DNA from: a virus
DNA length: 24,995 nucleotides
IMG/VR virus record: IMGVR_UViG_3300017709_000028
Coordinates: 1 to 24,995 of that record
Direction: 5' to 3' (one strand)
This document shows positions 6,598-15,403 of the stretch, in pieces (position 1 is the first letter of the stretch; each line of letters begins with the position of its first letter). The translations under genes were made by a program, and so were the position numbers. Below the pieces are notes generated by a model that was not told where the DNA came from, made no database searches, and saw nothing but the letters and a program-made list of their open reading frames with translations.

Positions 6598-8482
6598 CAG
6601 GTCTTACCTCTTGCCAGTATATTAGCAGCCTTCGGCACAGAAGCTCTAACAGCAGAACCCCACGTTGCCATGGGGCGGTTGCCGATCAGCAAGCCATCAA
6701 TACGCAAGGGATGCAGTAACTGCCATCTGCATAAGTTTCTGAAACTGTGGTGCTAGTCACCTTTGCAATCGTCTTGGAACGCACGATGTCATCATCTTGA
6801 GGCTTAGCCGTTCCATCACCAGCAGACATCAGCAGATCTCCGCGAGCAACTGTTGTTCCTTGTGCAATACGGATAACAAAGTCACCCGTCATCGCGCAGT
6901 AAAAGTCATTGGTGTAGGTATTGTCGTCATCGTCCCAAGCTTGGAAGACGCCAGACACGTTGACATCACCTTCAGCATCGCTGACCTTCATGCGATTAAG
7001 TTGTTCGTTATCTTCTTCGCCCCATTCGCACATTTCATCAAGGTTGCTCAATACAGAGCCACGCAAGATTTCTGTGCGTTCTACACCACCAGGCAACTGC
7101 GACCAACGAGATAAATGACCCCCGTTGTATGAAACAGTTGTGCCAGAAACTGAAATTGTACCTTCTGCAGTGCCATCTTGCCAAAATTGAACAAGGGTTC
7201 CATCGCTAGCTTTTCGGTTAATTAAAACAGTGGTTCCATTACTTCTACTGAAGTGAGTTTCACCATCACTGTTTATCATTGTCCCAGCAACGTTTGCACT
7301 GACTGGAGAGGTATTGGTCGTCCCCACCAACAGCCTGCCCGCGCTGTCAATTCGTAGGCGCTCGGTTTGACTTGTACCTGTGCCTGTTAAAAAAACGTGT
7401 GCATTGCTGTAATAAGTTAATGGCACGAATTGGAATGAACTTCTGTTAAAACTTTGCAGAAAAGCTCCTCCACCTTCACCTTGATTGGGGCTTATTTCGA
7501 GTCCGGCTGCCCCACCGTTGGAAATTACAAGCTTGTAAGAGGGATTCGATGTACCAATCCCAACTTTGCCCGAGCTGTCGATTCGCATTCGCTCGGTTGC
7601 TGCTGTATAAAAACGCATATTTGCGCTTTCTTTATTTTCAATCAGAAAATCACTGCCACTGACATATAAAAGTGATCCATCTCCTGATCCTGTCCCAGTC
7701 GTGCTGTTTGCTAATTTAAAGCGAGGAGTAGTCGAATCATAAACTTGAAGCCCTTTCCCGCTTGGAAGATTAAAGGTTGAAGATCCTATAGAAACATTGC
7801 CCGAGCTGTCGAGGCTTATGCCGCTAGTGCTACTTAATGATGCTCCAGGTCTGATTCCATAAACACCACTTTGGTCTCGATAGCCTTGAATAAATTTAGT
7901 AGTATTTGATTCATCTGCATATTCAACATAAGCCCAGTCACCATTGTTAGTATTTTGAAGTTTTAAAGCCCCACTACTCCCAGCAATATGTAAACCACTA
8001 CCCGCTGTAAATGTAGGGGTCGTCGTTCCGATGCCCACTCGACCCGCACTGTCGATTCGCATCGCTTCTGTATTACTTCTTCCCTTAAATACAATATTTC
8101 GGTTTTGTGCAGTTGATCTGCTTGCAACAATGTTCAGCTCCTTATCTCCGGTTGTTGCTTTGTCGATATAGCCAGCATTTGCAACATCACCAAAGTTGCC
8201 AAAATAAACTTTGCCCGAGCTGTCGATTCTGAGAGCCTCAGTATCATTATTTGTATAAGCAATAATGCTGCCATTCGTACTTGCAGCATGAATGCCAATA
8301 TCGTTAATTTCACTGCCAGTAGGATTAGAACTAATTCGTGTATTAGCTGTAGCAGTCGTGCTGTTATAAAGTGAGATTACACCGCCAGTCGTTCCATTAG
8401 CGACAGCTAAAACTTGCCTGCTTCCAAAAGCAACTGCATTTGTCGTACCAACCAACAGCCTGCCCGAGCTGTCAACCTTTAC
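5441..8482 (-). repeat. Dispersed seam repeats in two neighbouring fibre genes
   Basis: Near-identical copies of CCCGAGCTGTCGATTCGCAT (plus-strand view, coding for MRIDSSG on the minus strand) start at 5441, 5732, 5972, 6182, 6431, 7338, 7569, 7800, 8043, 8214 and 8463. The copies at 6182 and 7569 are exact over 27 bases and lie in different genes. A second 27-base identity joins 6418-6444 and 7556-7582. Third-codon positions are conserved as well, more than protein constraint alone needs. Confidence 0.85.
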
Positions 8483-8605
8483 CCGATCCGTCCCACCAGT
8501 TACAATTTTTACTTCGTTACTGCCATAGACCAAACCCGTATCAGCATCTGCTCCAGTAGTCCCTGGGTTTGCTGTGGTGTTTGTGCCGTCAATTCTGATG
8601 GACAT
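6686..8605 (-). CDS. Tail fibre-like protein with a distinct cysteine-containing C-terminal domain, 639 aa
   Basis: After a short N-terminus (MSIRIDGTNTTANPG) the protein consists of repeated DSSGxxxxG-type modules (about eight seams between residues 45 and 430) like the S74 fibres, so it should form an elongated beta trimer. The last 120 residues differ: an acidic helix-like segment, GDVNVSGVFQAWDDDDN, then GDLLMSAGDG and an ending YCIPCVLMAC with three cysteines. No Ser-Asp-x-x-x-Lys S74 site is seen. The ending resembles C-termini I recall from marine phage fibres and might be another self-processing chaperone such as a peptidase G2-type domain; that assignment is a guess. It starts two bases after the stop of the preceding fibre gene. 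Confidence 0.88.
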   Translation of the reverse strand: MSIRIDGTNTTANPGTTGADADTGLVYGSNEVKIVTGGTDRVKVDSSGRLLVGTTNAVAFGSRQVLAVANGTTGGVISLYNSTTATANTRISSNPTGSEINDIGIHAASTNGSIIAYTNNDTEALRIDSSGKVYFGNFGDVANAGYIDKATTGDKELNIVASRSTAQNRNIVFKGRSNTEAMRIDSAGRVGIGTTTPTFTAGSGLHIAGSSGALKLQNTNNGDWAYVEYADESNTTKFIQGYRDQSGVYGIRPGASLSSTSGISLDSSGNVSIGSSTFNLPSGKGLQVYDSTTPRFKLANSTTGTGSGDGSLLYVSGSDFLIENKESANMRFYTAATERMRIDSSGKVGIGTSNPSYKLVISNGGAAGLEISPNQGEGGGAFLQSFNRSSFQFVPLTYYSNAHVFLTGTGTSQTERLRIDSAGRLLVGTTNTSPVSANVAGTMINSDGETHFSRSNGTTVLINRKASDGTLVQFWQDGTAEGTISVSGTTVSYNGGHLSRWSQLPGGVERTEILRGSVLSNLDEMCEWGEEDNEQLNRMKVSDAEGDVNVSGVFQAWDDDDNTYTNDFYCAMTGDFVIRIAQGTTVARGDLLMSAGDGTAKPQDDDIVRSKTIAKVTSTTVSETYADGSYCIPCVLMAC

Positions 8606-8607
8606 AA

Positions 8608-9633
8608 TTAAACGATCACCCAGTTGGAGCCAGAAGGAACGGTAATTGTCGCACCGCTGTTGACCGTTAAAGGCCCAGCTGAAATTACGTTCTTGCCTGC
8701 ACCAATAGTGTAAGACGTCGTAATTGTATTGTCATGCTCGACAGCCCAGGTGTCACTGCCTCCGCCTGTCGCCCCACCACCAATAGATCCCCACGCTGAT
8801 CCATAGCCTTCAAACTGACTAAGAGTCGAGTTGTATCGAATCATCCCCGCAGCAGGGCTGCCATCACGCTGTGCAGTAGTGCCAACAGAAAGATTGGAAG
8901 ACCCAGTAGCAGATGTCCGTGGTGTGTACCCAGCAATGCTCTGACCACTATTGAAAACAATATCGCCAGTCATCGTGCCGCCAGATTTTGGCAACGCCGC
9001 ATTGGCTAAATCAAAAGCTGTTTTAACTGAATTTGGCGTTGCAGCAGTTGTGGTGCTAGTGCTTGAAGTTGAATTAGTAAGAAGAGCGCTACCTAAACTT
9101 GTCGCGTCTAAAACCTTTGTTCCATTAATTCGATATTCTTTAGCACTGGCAATATTGATATGTTCGCTAAGTGTCCACGCATCAGTCGCATTGACCCAAT
9201 TAATTGTTTTATCTGTTGCACCCTTCAGCGTGATGCCACCGCCATCAGCAGTTGTATCTGTTGGCGTTGAAACAACCGCAATTTCAATGTTCTTATCTTT
9301 AATAGACAGCGTGTTACTTGAGACTGTTGTCGTCGTTCCATTAACAGTCAGGTTTCCCTGGATCGTCGTATTGCCAGACGCATCAATCAACAGGCGCTGC
9401 GTTCCACCAGCCGTAACCGCAAGCTGATTTGCCCCAGGGCTATATATTCCTGTATCGAGGTCGCCAGTAAAAGCAAAGCTGGGTAGCGCTTCCGTTCCAA
9501 GGCCGAACTTTTTAAGCAGATCCTCAACCTTGACCTTTTTGGTCTGATCGTTGACCAAGTCAACAATCGGCAAAACGTCAGTAGCGACCGGATCCGTGTA
9601 AGCGGTCAGCCCAGAAATTTTGACGTTTGCCAT
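8608..9633 (-). CDS. Tail fibre-like protein, 341 aa
   Basis: The N-terminal 60 residues (MANVKISGLTAYTDPVATD, then VDLVNDQTKKVKVEDL) match in pattern the N-terminus of the 366-residue neighbour, so both probably dock to the same virion site. A module typical of marine phage fibres follows (FTGDLDTGIYSPGANQLAV, TAGGTQRLLIDASGN), then repeated Thr/Ser-rich beta segments and a C-terminal domain with SYTIGAGKNVISAGPLTV and VPSGSNWVIV. No S74 site is present. The likely role is a structural or adhesive fibre component. The start has AAAGAG nine bases upstream; the gene is 24 bases after the preceding stop. Confidence 0.88.
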   Translation of the reverse strand: MANVKISGLTAYTDPVATDVLPIVDLVNDQTKKVKVEDLLKKFGLGTEALPSFAFTGDLDTGIYSPGANQLAVTAGGTQRLLIDASGNTTIQGNLTVNGTTTTVSSNTLSIKDKNIEIAVVSTPTDTTADGGGITLKGATDKTINWVNATDAWTLSEHINIASAKEYRINGTKVLDATSLGSALLTNSTSSTSTTTAATPNSVKTAFDLANAALPKSGGTMTGDIVFNSGQSIAGYTPRTSATGSSNLSVGTTAQRDGSPAAGMIRYNSTLSQFEGYGSAWGSIGGGATGGGSDTWAVEHDNTITTSYTIGAGKNVISAGPLTVNSGATITVPSGSNWVIV

Positions 9634-9657
9634 GACTATCGACTCTTTAGCTTGATT

Positions 9658-10758
9658 TTAAGACCAAGTGCCAATCGCCACTCGTTTCCAAGTGTTGGTG
9701 GCAGTGCAAACGTAGATGTAGTTTGCGTCCCATGCCACCTCACCCAACGTTCCAGCAGCCGTAGCTGATGCAGGAGTATGAGTTGGCAAAATAGGCCGTG
9801 ATCCTAACGTCACGTTTGCGGCAGTAATCGCCGCCATGCTCGTTAACGTTCCAGCAGCCTTGACTTTTAGATCAAGCTTTCCGTCTTCAGTTGTGTCGCT
9901 GGCATCAACAATGCTGGCCTCAAGTTCTGCGAACTGAATTTGCTCAGGCGTCGATGCATCGTTATTGCCTTGGAAGTTGATGCTGCTCAGAACATCGCTG
10001 TCTTGACCCGCAACGGAACTACCACGGTGGTGATAAAGCGTAATGTCAGCAGCACTAACAGCAACAGCTTCTGCCGACTCAATAAATAGGCCAGTGTTAG
10101 TCACTGACTCTGTGATGTGGAGCGGATGCTGTGGGTCAGATTCGTTGACCCCAACCTTGTCGCTTTTAAGCGTGATTCGAGCAGCTGTTGTGCCAGCGGC
10201 TGCAGTCATCAACTGCAGTATGCCGTCCTCACTAGCGTCAGTCGTATCAGCGATACGAGCCAGGATCTGCCCGTAAATGATGTCTTCACTCGCGGCATTA
10301 CGGCCACGAAACTCAAGATTGCCAAGATTGTCATTGGCAGCAGGTGATGCAGAGTTGCGATACAACACCACATCAGGTGCCGTATCCAAGCCAGCATCAG
10401 TGTTCTCAATAATGACCTGATCAGTCGTATCAGTACTAAACAAATGCAGTTGAGCTGCAGCCGTTCCAGTGCCTAGCTGAAAACCTGCGGTCGTGAACTT
10501 TGCGACATAGTTGCTATTAGCAGTAATGGCAATCTCATTTGATGCGCTGCGATAAAAACCGGTAACGCTTGAATCAGTCAGAAAGCTGATTGCTGGCGCA
10601 GACGCTGATCCGTCAGGAACTGCTTTATGGATTGTTCCAAATGTGATGCTCTTATTTTTGTCAGCATCAGACGGTTGATCAATATCAACAACAACAAAGG
10701 TATCGCCAGCAGCAGGCGATGTCAGGCTATTTAGTTGTGAGATTTTGCGATCAGCCAT
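9658..10758 (-). CDS. Tail fibre-like protein, 366 aa
   Basis: The N-terminus (MADRKISQLNSLTSPAAGDTF, then VVDIDQPSDADKNKSITFGTI) belongs to the same kind of docking domain as the 341-residue protein. The middle holds two related blocks of about 120 residues, each with a Leu/Tyr-rich strand (DVVLYRNSASPAANDNLG and DITLYHHRGSSVAGQD), an Asn-Asp/Asn-Ala turn, an Asp-Thr-Thr-Glu-Asp-Gly segment and a Gly-Thr ending: an internal duplication. The C-terminus (YIYVCTATNTWKRVAIGTW) is a short tip motif I recall from many marine phage fibres. No S74 domain is seen. The start overlaps the stop of the previous gene as TGATG. Confidence 0.88.
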   Translation of the reverse strand: MADRKISQLNSLTSPAAGDTFVVVDIDQPSDADKNKSITFGTIHKAVPDGSASAPAISFLTDSSVTGFYRSASNEIAITANSNYVAKFTTAGFQLGTGTAAAQLHLFSTDTTDQVIIENTDAGLDTAPDVVLYRNSASPAANDNLGNLEFRGRNAASEDIIYGQILARIADTTDASEDGILQLMTAAAGTTAARITLKSDKVGVNESDPQHPLHITESVTNTGLFIESAEAVAVSAADITLYHHRGSSVAGQDSDVLSSINFQGNNDASTPEQIQFAELEASIVDASDTTEDGKLDLKVKAAGTLTSMAAITAANVTLGSRPILPTHTPASATAAGTLGEVAWDANYIYVCTATNTWKRVAIGTWS

Positions 10759-11720
10759 CAGCCAGCCTCCAGGGTTTCAATACGAGAAGTCAAAGCAGAA
10801 ATTTCAGCGAAAGCCTCTTGCAGTCCTTTCATTAGCAATGGCACCAGCATGTCCTTGCCAACACCCATGTATTCAACATTGCCGTTTTCATCAACGCTGT
10901 CTTCCGTCCCCATCACCGCAGAAGGAACTACGGTTTGCAGCTCTTGAGCAATAAAACCTTCCTCGTAGGTCTCAGTGCTAACCATGCGAAAACGGTGCAT
11001 CTGAATCTGATTGATTCGAGACTTGGCCTCCGGCATGTCAGTGATGTTGTCTTTCAACCGACGGTCTGAAGCGTCAATCAGAGAAACATCTGTTGCGCTA
11101 ATGATTCCAATTCGCCCGGCTTGTGTGCCGTTCGAACGAAACTCAACACACGAACCAAACTGCGTTCCGCCCGACCCAACCCTGTTAAATACGCCAGAAA
11201 AGCTGTTGTTACATGTAACGCGAATGCGACCGCGCTTTGAAATAATTAACCCTTCACCTGTCGTATTGCTTGTGGCAGTGGGATTGGTTTGCATCCCCCA
11301 GTACAAAGACGGCCCATCTGCAACGCCGTCGGAATCAGTGCCGTTGTCTTTGCCAATCGAAAAAAGCGTATGGTCGGCGTTTGTAAACTGGCTAACAAAA
11401 GCAACCGCGCCAGCAGATGGGCGGTAAAAGCCGTAATCAGGGCCGTCAGTGCCAAACGTTACGGATGGAGCAGCCTCGCTACCTACAGGAAAAACAATCC
11501 CACCGTCAAAATTACGAAGGGTAGTAAAGCTATTGCTTCCATCTTTTGCGCGAATTTTAAGCTGATCGCTTGTGGTGTCTGCCCAAAGCTGACAGGGGGA
11601 GGTGCCTGATGGGGCTGTGTCGCCGGAATGGGTTGAAAAAACTGCAGCCAACTGATTATTAATGTCAGCTCTTACAGCTGCCCCACTGCCATTCGCTACA
11701 TTTCCATCTGCCTGTGCCAT
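10758..11720 (-). CDS. Tail fibre protein with S74 chaperone domain, 320 aa
   Basis: The N-terminal domain (RADINNQLAAVFSTHSG, then PCQLWADTTSDQLKIR) is a common phage fibre or baseplate start module. A beta-rich middle follows (about 75-215). The S74 chaperone begins at Ser218-Asp219 with Lys223 (SDRRLK) and ends with a coiled coil (LVPLLMKGLQEAFAEI onward), about 102 residues. It is the first fibre gene after the tip protein J, eight bases from its stop, which is where lambda-like phages keep side-fibre genes. Self-cleavage after trimer folding is known for the family; the target receptor cannot be read from sequence. Confidence 0.93.
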   Translation of the reverse strand: MAQADGNVANGSGAAVRADINNQLAAVFSTHSGDTAPSGTSPCQLWADTTSDQLKIRAKDGSNSFTTLRNFDGGIVFPVGSEAAPSVTFGTDGPDYGFYRPSAGAVAFVSQFTNADHTLFSIGKDNGTDSDGVADGPSLYWGMQTNPTATSNTTGEGLIISKRGRIRVTCNNSFSGVFNRVGSGGTQFGSCVEFRSNGTQAGRIGIISATDVSLIDASDRRLKDNITDMPEAKSRINQIQMHRFRMVSTETYEEGFIAQELQTVVPSAVMGTEDSVDENGNVEYMGVGKDMLVPLLMKGLQEAFAEISALTSRIETLEAG

Positions 11721-11728
11721 GACGAGCC

Positions 11729-14700
11729 CTAAGCTTGCTGTGTACCGTATCCTATCGCAGTGTAACTAAAAAATCTATTGATAAGCTGATCGCCATCAAA
11801 AGTGCCCTTAAATGTAATTGTAAATCCTGTTGCTGTAGGCTCACTTAAATCAAAGTAATCCCCTGCCTCCATGTCTGAGACTGTAATGCCAACAGATACT
11901 TTGGTGTCGTCATCAACGTAAAAAGGTTGTTTAAAAACGACAGTCTTCGTGCCAAGACCAGACCCAATAGTTCCGCTGTTCTCAACTCGCCGTTCCAGCT
12001 GCACTGATACTCCTAGCTCATCGATCAAAGGCGTTTGGTCAACATGATCCGTACTCAGCACAGCTTTAAATTGGAACGATCTGCCGACGTAAGCATTATT
12101 GTCTAACGGTATCCATTCTTCAAACACAATGTCTGACTCTTGAAGAATGTTGCTCGCATCTTCAAATTGAATTTTATCTCCATTCTCGTTCACAATGTCG
12201 GCCTCAGGATACACTCTGCCAGTGCCAGCAGCCGACCCAGTAGCAATAAAGCTGGTATTAACCGTATTGCTTTGTGCGCCAATAGCAGTAAAATCTGTTG
12301 TGCCAGTAGTTAAAATTGTGTACCTATTATTAGCCACTAACGAACCTGCGCTAATAAAACCAGTCGCGGCAAAGTCTGATTTGCGAAAGTACGCTTCAAC
12401 GTTAGTATCGTCAGGAATCTCACCGTCAAAGTCTGACCAAGTATTTATTAACACTGTACGATCGTCGATAAGGTCGCTCTTGTAAAGACCTCTGGATGAA
12501 AGGATTCGATTCAATCGAACGTTGAACTTTGCTCCAAGATCAACTATTTTTTGAAATATGTATTCGCCACTAGAAAATTGTGTTCCAAAATGACTGTCAA
12601 TATTATCAGTAAATCCAACAAGGTCTGGTATAGCGTCAAAAGACGCATCACCATCAAAAATTAGACCGTCGTAAACATCGCTGTAAAAAACATTGTTTTT
12701 TTGTCCAGGAAACTCCCCAGGCGAAGCGTCTTCACGAGTTACTTCAAAGTCGTACTTAGGGATTGCATCTGGAACGTTAATAACAGCACTGCCTGCTTTG
12801 TTGCTCCGCTGGTTCTGGTCATTAACAAACTTGACAAGGTACTCACCGTTCAACAGCGGCAAGACGACAGAAGTGGTTCGTGCCTCAACTTTGCTAAGTA
12901 ATACACTATTTGGCCACGTTCCAGTACCGTCCGTTTTTGAGTTATGCCGAATATGCGCGACAAAACTTTCAAGTTTTTGACCACTCGCCGTCGCCGCCCA
13001 ACTCAAAACAACTTGATCTGCACCTACCAGTTGAATAGTTACATTCTCCGGATCAGGCGGCAAAACAATAGTGGCCAAGCCGTCTGCCGTGTCACTGGTT
13101 CCACCAACACCAATAACTCTGTTGGCAAATACAGCATCGGACTGCCTACGGTCTGGCTCAGGGCCAATCGCCCTGGCCTCAACATACAAACGCTTGCCAG
13201 TGGCTAAATTAGTGTTGATGTCAATCGAATTATCAGAAGTAGTAACCGTTGTGTAATTGCCACCTAGGCCAACTTTGTACTTCACCCTAAACTCAACTGC
13301 TGAAGCAGATAGTCCTCGAGCCCACGAAACCGTGGCACGGTTTGTTGTATTACGACCATCGTCTATTTGTTGGAACGCAATCGCTAGGTTTTGTGGATTT
13401 GCAGGTTTTGTTCCATAAATAGACGGAGAAGGTAGCGCAAGATTTGCGTCTAACTCATCAACAATGTTATAAATGCCGTCAACGTGTTTGACGCCAATAA
13501 TGCTATAAGTCCCGCCTTCGCCTTCTGCAACAGAAAGACAGCGGTATTTATTCAGAACAACTGAGTCATTTTTAATTGCGTATAGCGCATTGTCTGGTGG
13601 CGGCTGAGTGAAAGGGCTTGAAAGAGTCACCTTCACGCCACTAACGCTAGCAATAGCCTGGGTCTCTACGGCTCCATCAGCCATCACAACAGTTAGCTTG
13701 TTGCTTGACCCGGCGGGTAATACTGCTGTTTGGTCTAAATTCACAAAGTCACGAGTTGCTCCAACGACCCTGCCCGCAAGTCGCGTAGCAAGTCGCATTT
13801 CATCGGATACCTCGAAGACCTGACCAGGCAATACGTTTAAACCTTCAAGACCAACAGAGAACGTGATTGTTTCATCATGCAGCTTTTCGGACTGCATAAT
13901 CCAACGTCCCATGCGTTGCGCTTGATATTTAGACGTACAGCCAAACGCAACTACGCTTTTTTCTTGTATGCCATATTTTTCGATTAAAGCTTGGTCTTCA
14001 ATAATAATAAAGTTAGATTTGTAGAAATTGTCTGGATCGTTGTAGCGAACACGAACCCTGGTGCTACGAGTCTTGAGAGATGAACCGTTATAAACAAAGC
14101 TGCCATTAACAACATTTGAATTGCTGAAAACATGAATGGCATCAACATTTTGACCGTTTAGCTCACCGTGGTCTGCCGCAAGCTGTACGTTGTCTGCTTT
14201 CCAGAAAACCATCCCACGGAATACACTGGCCATGTCTTGCAAGACGTTATAAGCCTCTGCCTGCGACCCAATAACAGTATTGATCGCGAAGCGAGGTTCA
14301 GTCCCCTCCGGCGTAGTGACTAGCTCATTGCAGTATCTAGCAATATCGATTAGATCAACCCAATTCAAATTTGACTGGTCGATAAAATCACCAGCGCCAA
14401 AACGGCTATTGGTAAGCATGTTGTAAAAACAACAGACTGGGCATGTTGTCCAGTGCAGATCTGTTGTCAGACTGCCATCAAAGGGAATATCTGAAGACTT
14501 GAAAGCAAGACTGCCGTCAGCCCGAATGCTGCTGTAGTTCGACGGCAGCTGAACTTTCATGCCTTTTACTTCGTAAGCTCTTGCAGGCAGCGTGTTGTAC
14601 TCCTCCGAATCAAGGCTTAAATATGCAAGCGCTGTAAAGGGATACGAGGTTTTGATTCGTTTGCCAAGAACCATACTTGTCCAAAAAATCTCGTCAGCAC

Positions 14701-15403
14701 GCTTGTCTGCCAAAGGAGTTCTTTTCGGCAGATCGACTAGATCTTCAAACCTAATCTCAAATGCATCCTCAGCATCTGCAAATTTACGCTTCCTCACTCT
14801 GATGCGATAGGGAAACTTGTATTCGCGCAAGTCAATTTCTTGCGTCTCAAATTGATATCCAGACCTAGATATCCCTTTGATAACATTCTTTCGTCCTGTG
14901 TTCACCGAAGCGATGTCAATTTTATCAAAATTGCCGTTTTGATCTTCTATTTCAACATTCAGTTTTATTTGAGCAGAGAATAGTTGCCCGCGAGCCAAGC
15001 CTTCTGGAGCAACACAGAACAGCTTATTAACAGTAAAAACTAATTTTACAAAGTCAACTTCTGGATCCGTAATGTCCCGGATAACTTGCCCTTCTCCGTA
15101 GTCGCGGCCATTTCGCTTAACTAAGTCTTGGTCAGTTAACTCTTCGCTATAGCTAGACCCAATTTGCGCGTTAACCTGCTCAATAGTCGTCTGAGAGTTA
15201 TAAAAGCTTGTACTCCTGCTGAAGTCACCCTGCTCCTGTGTCCCCCTTGCACCTTTTACATAAACAGCTCTTTGTTCCAGCTGTTCGACGGACACCTCTG
15301 TTTCGTTTAAAAAGATGCTCTTGCGACGATCGACGAAGCCTTCAATAGGCCCCTCACAAATGGCATCGATCAACTTTAGATTAGTTTTTGAATTAAGAGC
15401 CAT
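11729..15403 (-). CDS. Tail tip host-specificity protein, lambda gpJ-like, 1224 aa
   Basis: The start (KTNLKLIDAICEGPIEGFVD) and length are typical of the J family, which forms the central tip that contacts the host receptor and passes DNA. The N-terminal two thirds form the hub; a J-type segment HWTTCPVCCFYNMLTNSRFG is visible near residue 315. Two fibronectin type III domains lie at about 663-765 and 775-877. The C-terminal part (about 880-1224) holds further beta domains and an inserted module at about 1013-1065 with TTDFTAIGAQSNTV. The start overlaps the previous stop as TAATG. It completes the lambda order L, K, I, J. Receptor-binding parts are probably shared with the fibres downstream. 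Confidence 0.95.
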   Translation of the reverse strand: MALNSKTNLKLIDAICEGPIEGFVDRRKSIFLNETEVSVEQLEQRAVYVKGARGTQEQGDFSRSTSFYNSQTTIEQVNAQIGSSYSEELTDQDLVKRNGRDYGEGQVIRDITDPEVDFVKLVFTVNKLFCVAPEGLARGQLFSAQIKLNVEIEDQNGNFDKIDIASVNTGRKNVIKGISRSGYQFETQEIDLREYKFPYRIRVRKRKFADAEDAFEIRFEDLVDLPKRTPLADKRADEIFWTSMVLGKRIKTSYPFTALAYLSLDSEEYNTLPARAYEVKGMKVQLPSNYSSIRADGSLAFKSSDIPFDGSLTTDLHWTTCPVCCFYNMLTNSRFGAGDFIDQSNLNWVDLIDIARYCNELVTTPEGTEPRFAINTVIGSQAEAYNVLQDMASVFRGMVFWKADNVQLAADHGELNGQNVDAIHVFSNSNVVNGSFVYNGSSLKTRSTRVRVRYNDPDNFYKSNFIIIEDQALIEKYGIQEKSVVAFGCTSKYQAQRMGRWIMQSEKLHDETITFSVGLEGLNVLPGQVFEVSDEMRLATRLAGRVVGATRDFVNLDQTAVLPAGSSNKLTVVMADGAVETQAIASVSGVKVTLSSPFTQPPPDNALYAIKNDSVVLNKYRCLSVAEGEGGTYSIIGVKHVDGIYNIVDELDANLALPSPSIYGTKPANPQNLAIAFQQIDDGRNTTNRATVSWARGLSASAVEFRVKYKVGLGGNYTTVTTSDNSIDINTNLATGKRLYVEARAIGPEPDRRQSDAVFANRVIGVGGTSDTADGLATIVLPPDPENVTIQLVGADQVVLSWAATASGQKLESFVAHIRHNSKTDGTGTWPNSVLLSKVEARTTSVVLPLLNGEYLVKFVNDQNQRSNKAGSAVINVPDAIPKYDFEVTREDASPGEFPGQKNNVFYSDVYDGLIFDGDASFDAIPDLVGFTDNIDSHFGTQFSSGEYIFQKIVDLGAKFNVRLNRILSSRGLYKSDLIDDRTVLINTWSDFDGEIPDDTNVEAYFRKSDFAATGFISAGSLVANNRYTILTTGTTDFTAIGAQSNTVNTSFIATGSAAGTGRVYPEADIVNENGDKIQFEDASNILQESDIVFEEWIPLDNNAYVGRSFQFKAVLSTDHVDQTPLIDELGVSVQLERRVENSGTIGSGLGTKTVVFKQPFYVDDDTKVSVGITVSDMEAGDYFDLSEPTATGFTITFKGTFDGDQLINRFFSYTAIGYGTQQA

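Noticed and set aside
6598-6640. Possible -10 promoter element (TATACT in TAATATACT) before the 547-residue fibre gene
   Set aside because: No convincing -35 element at the right distance; one short AT-rich match is not enough.
6657-6676. Hairpin CCCCA...TGGGG in the 88-base gap between two fibre genes as a terminator
   Set aside because: Only five pairs with an eight-base loop, and no T-run follows on the minus strand.
8951-9427. Long plus-strand frame of 158 codons opposite the 341-residue fibre gene
   Set aside because: Composition is the Val/Leu-rich antisense of a Thr/Asn-rich fibre gene; no ribosome site or family pattern.
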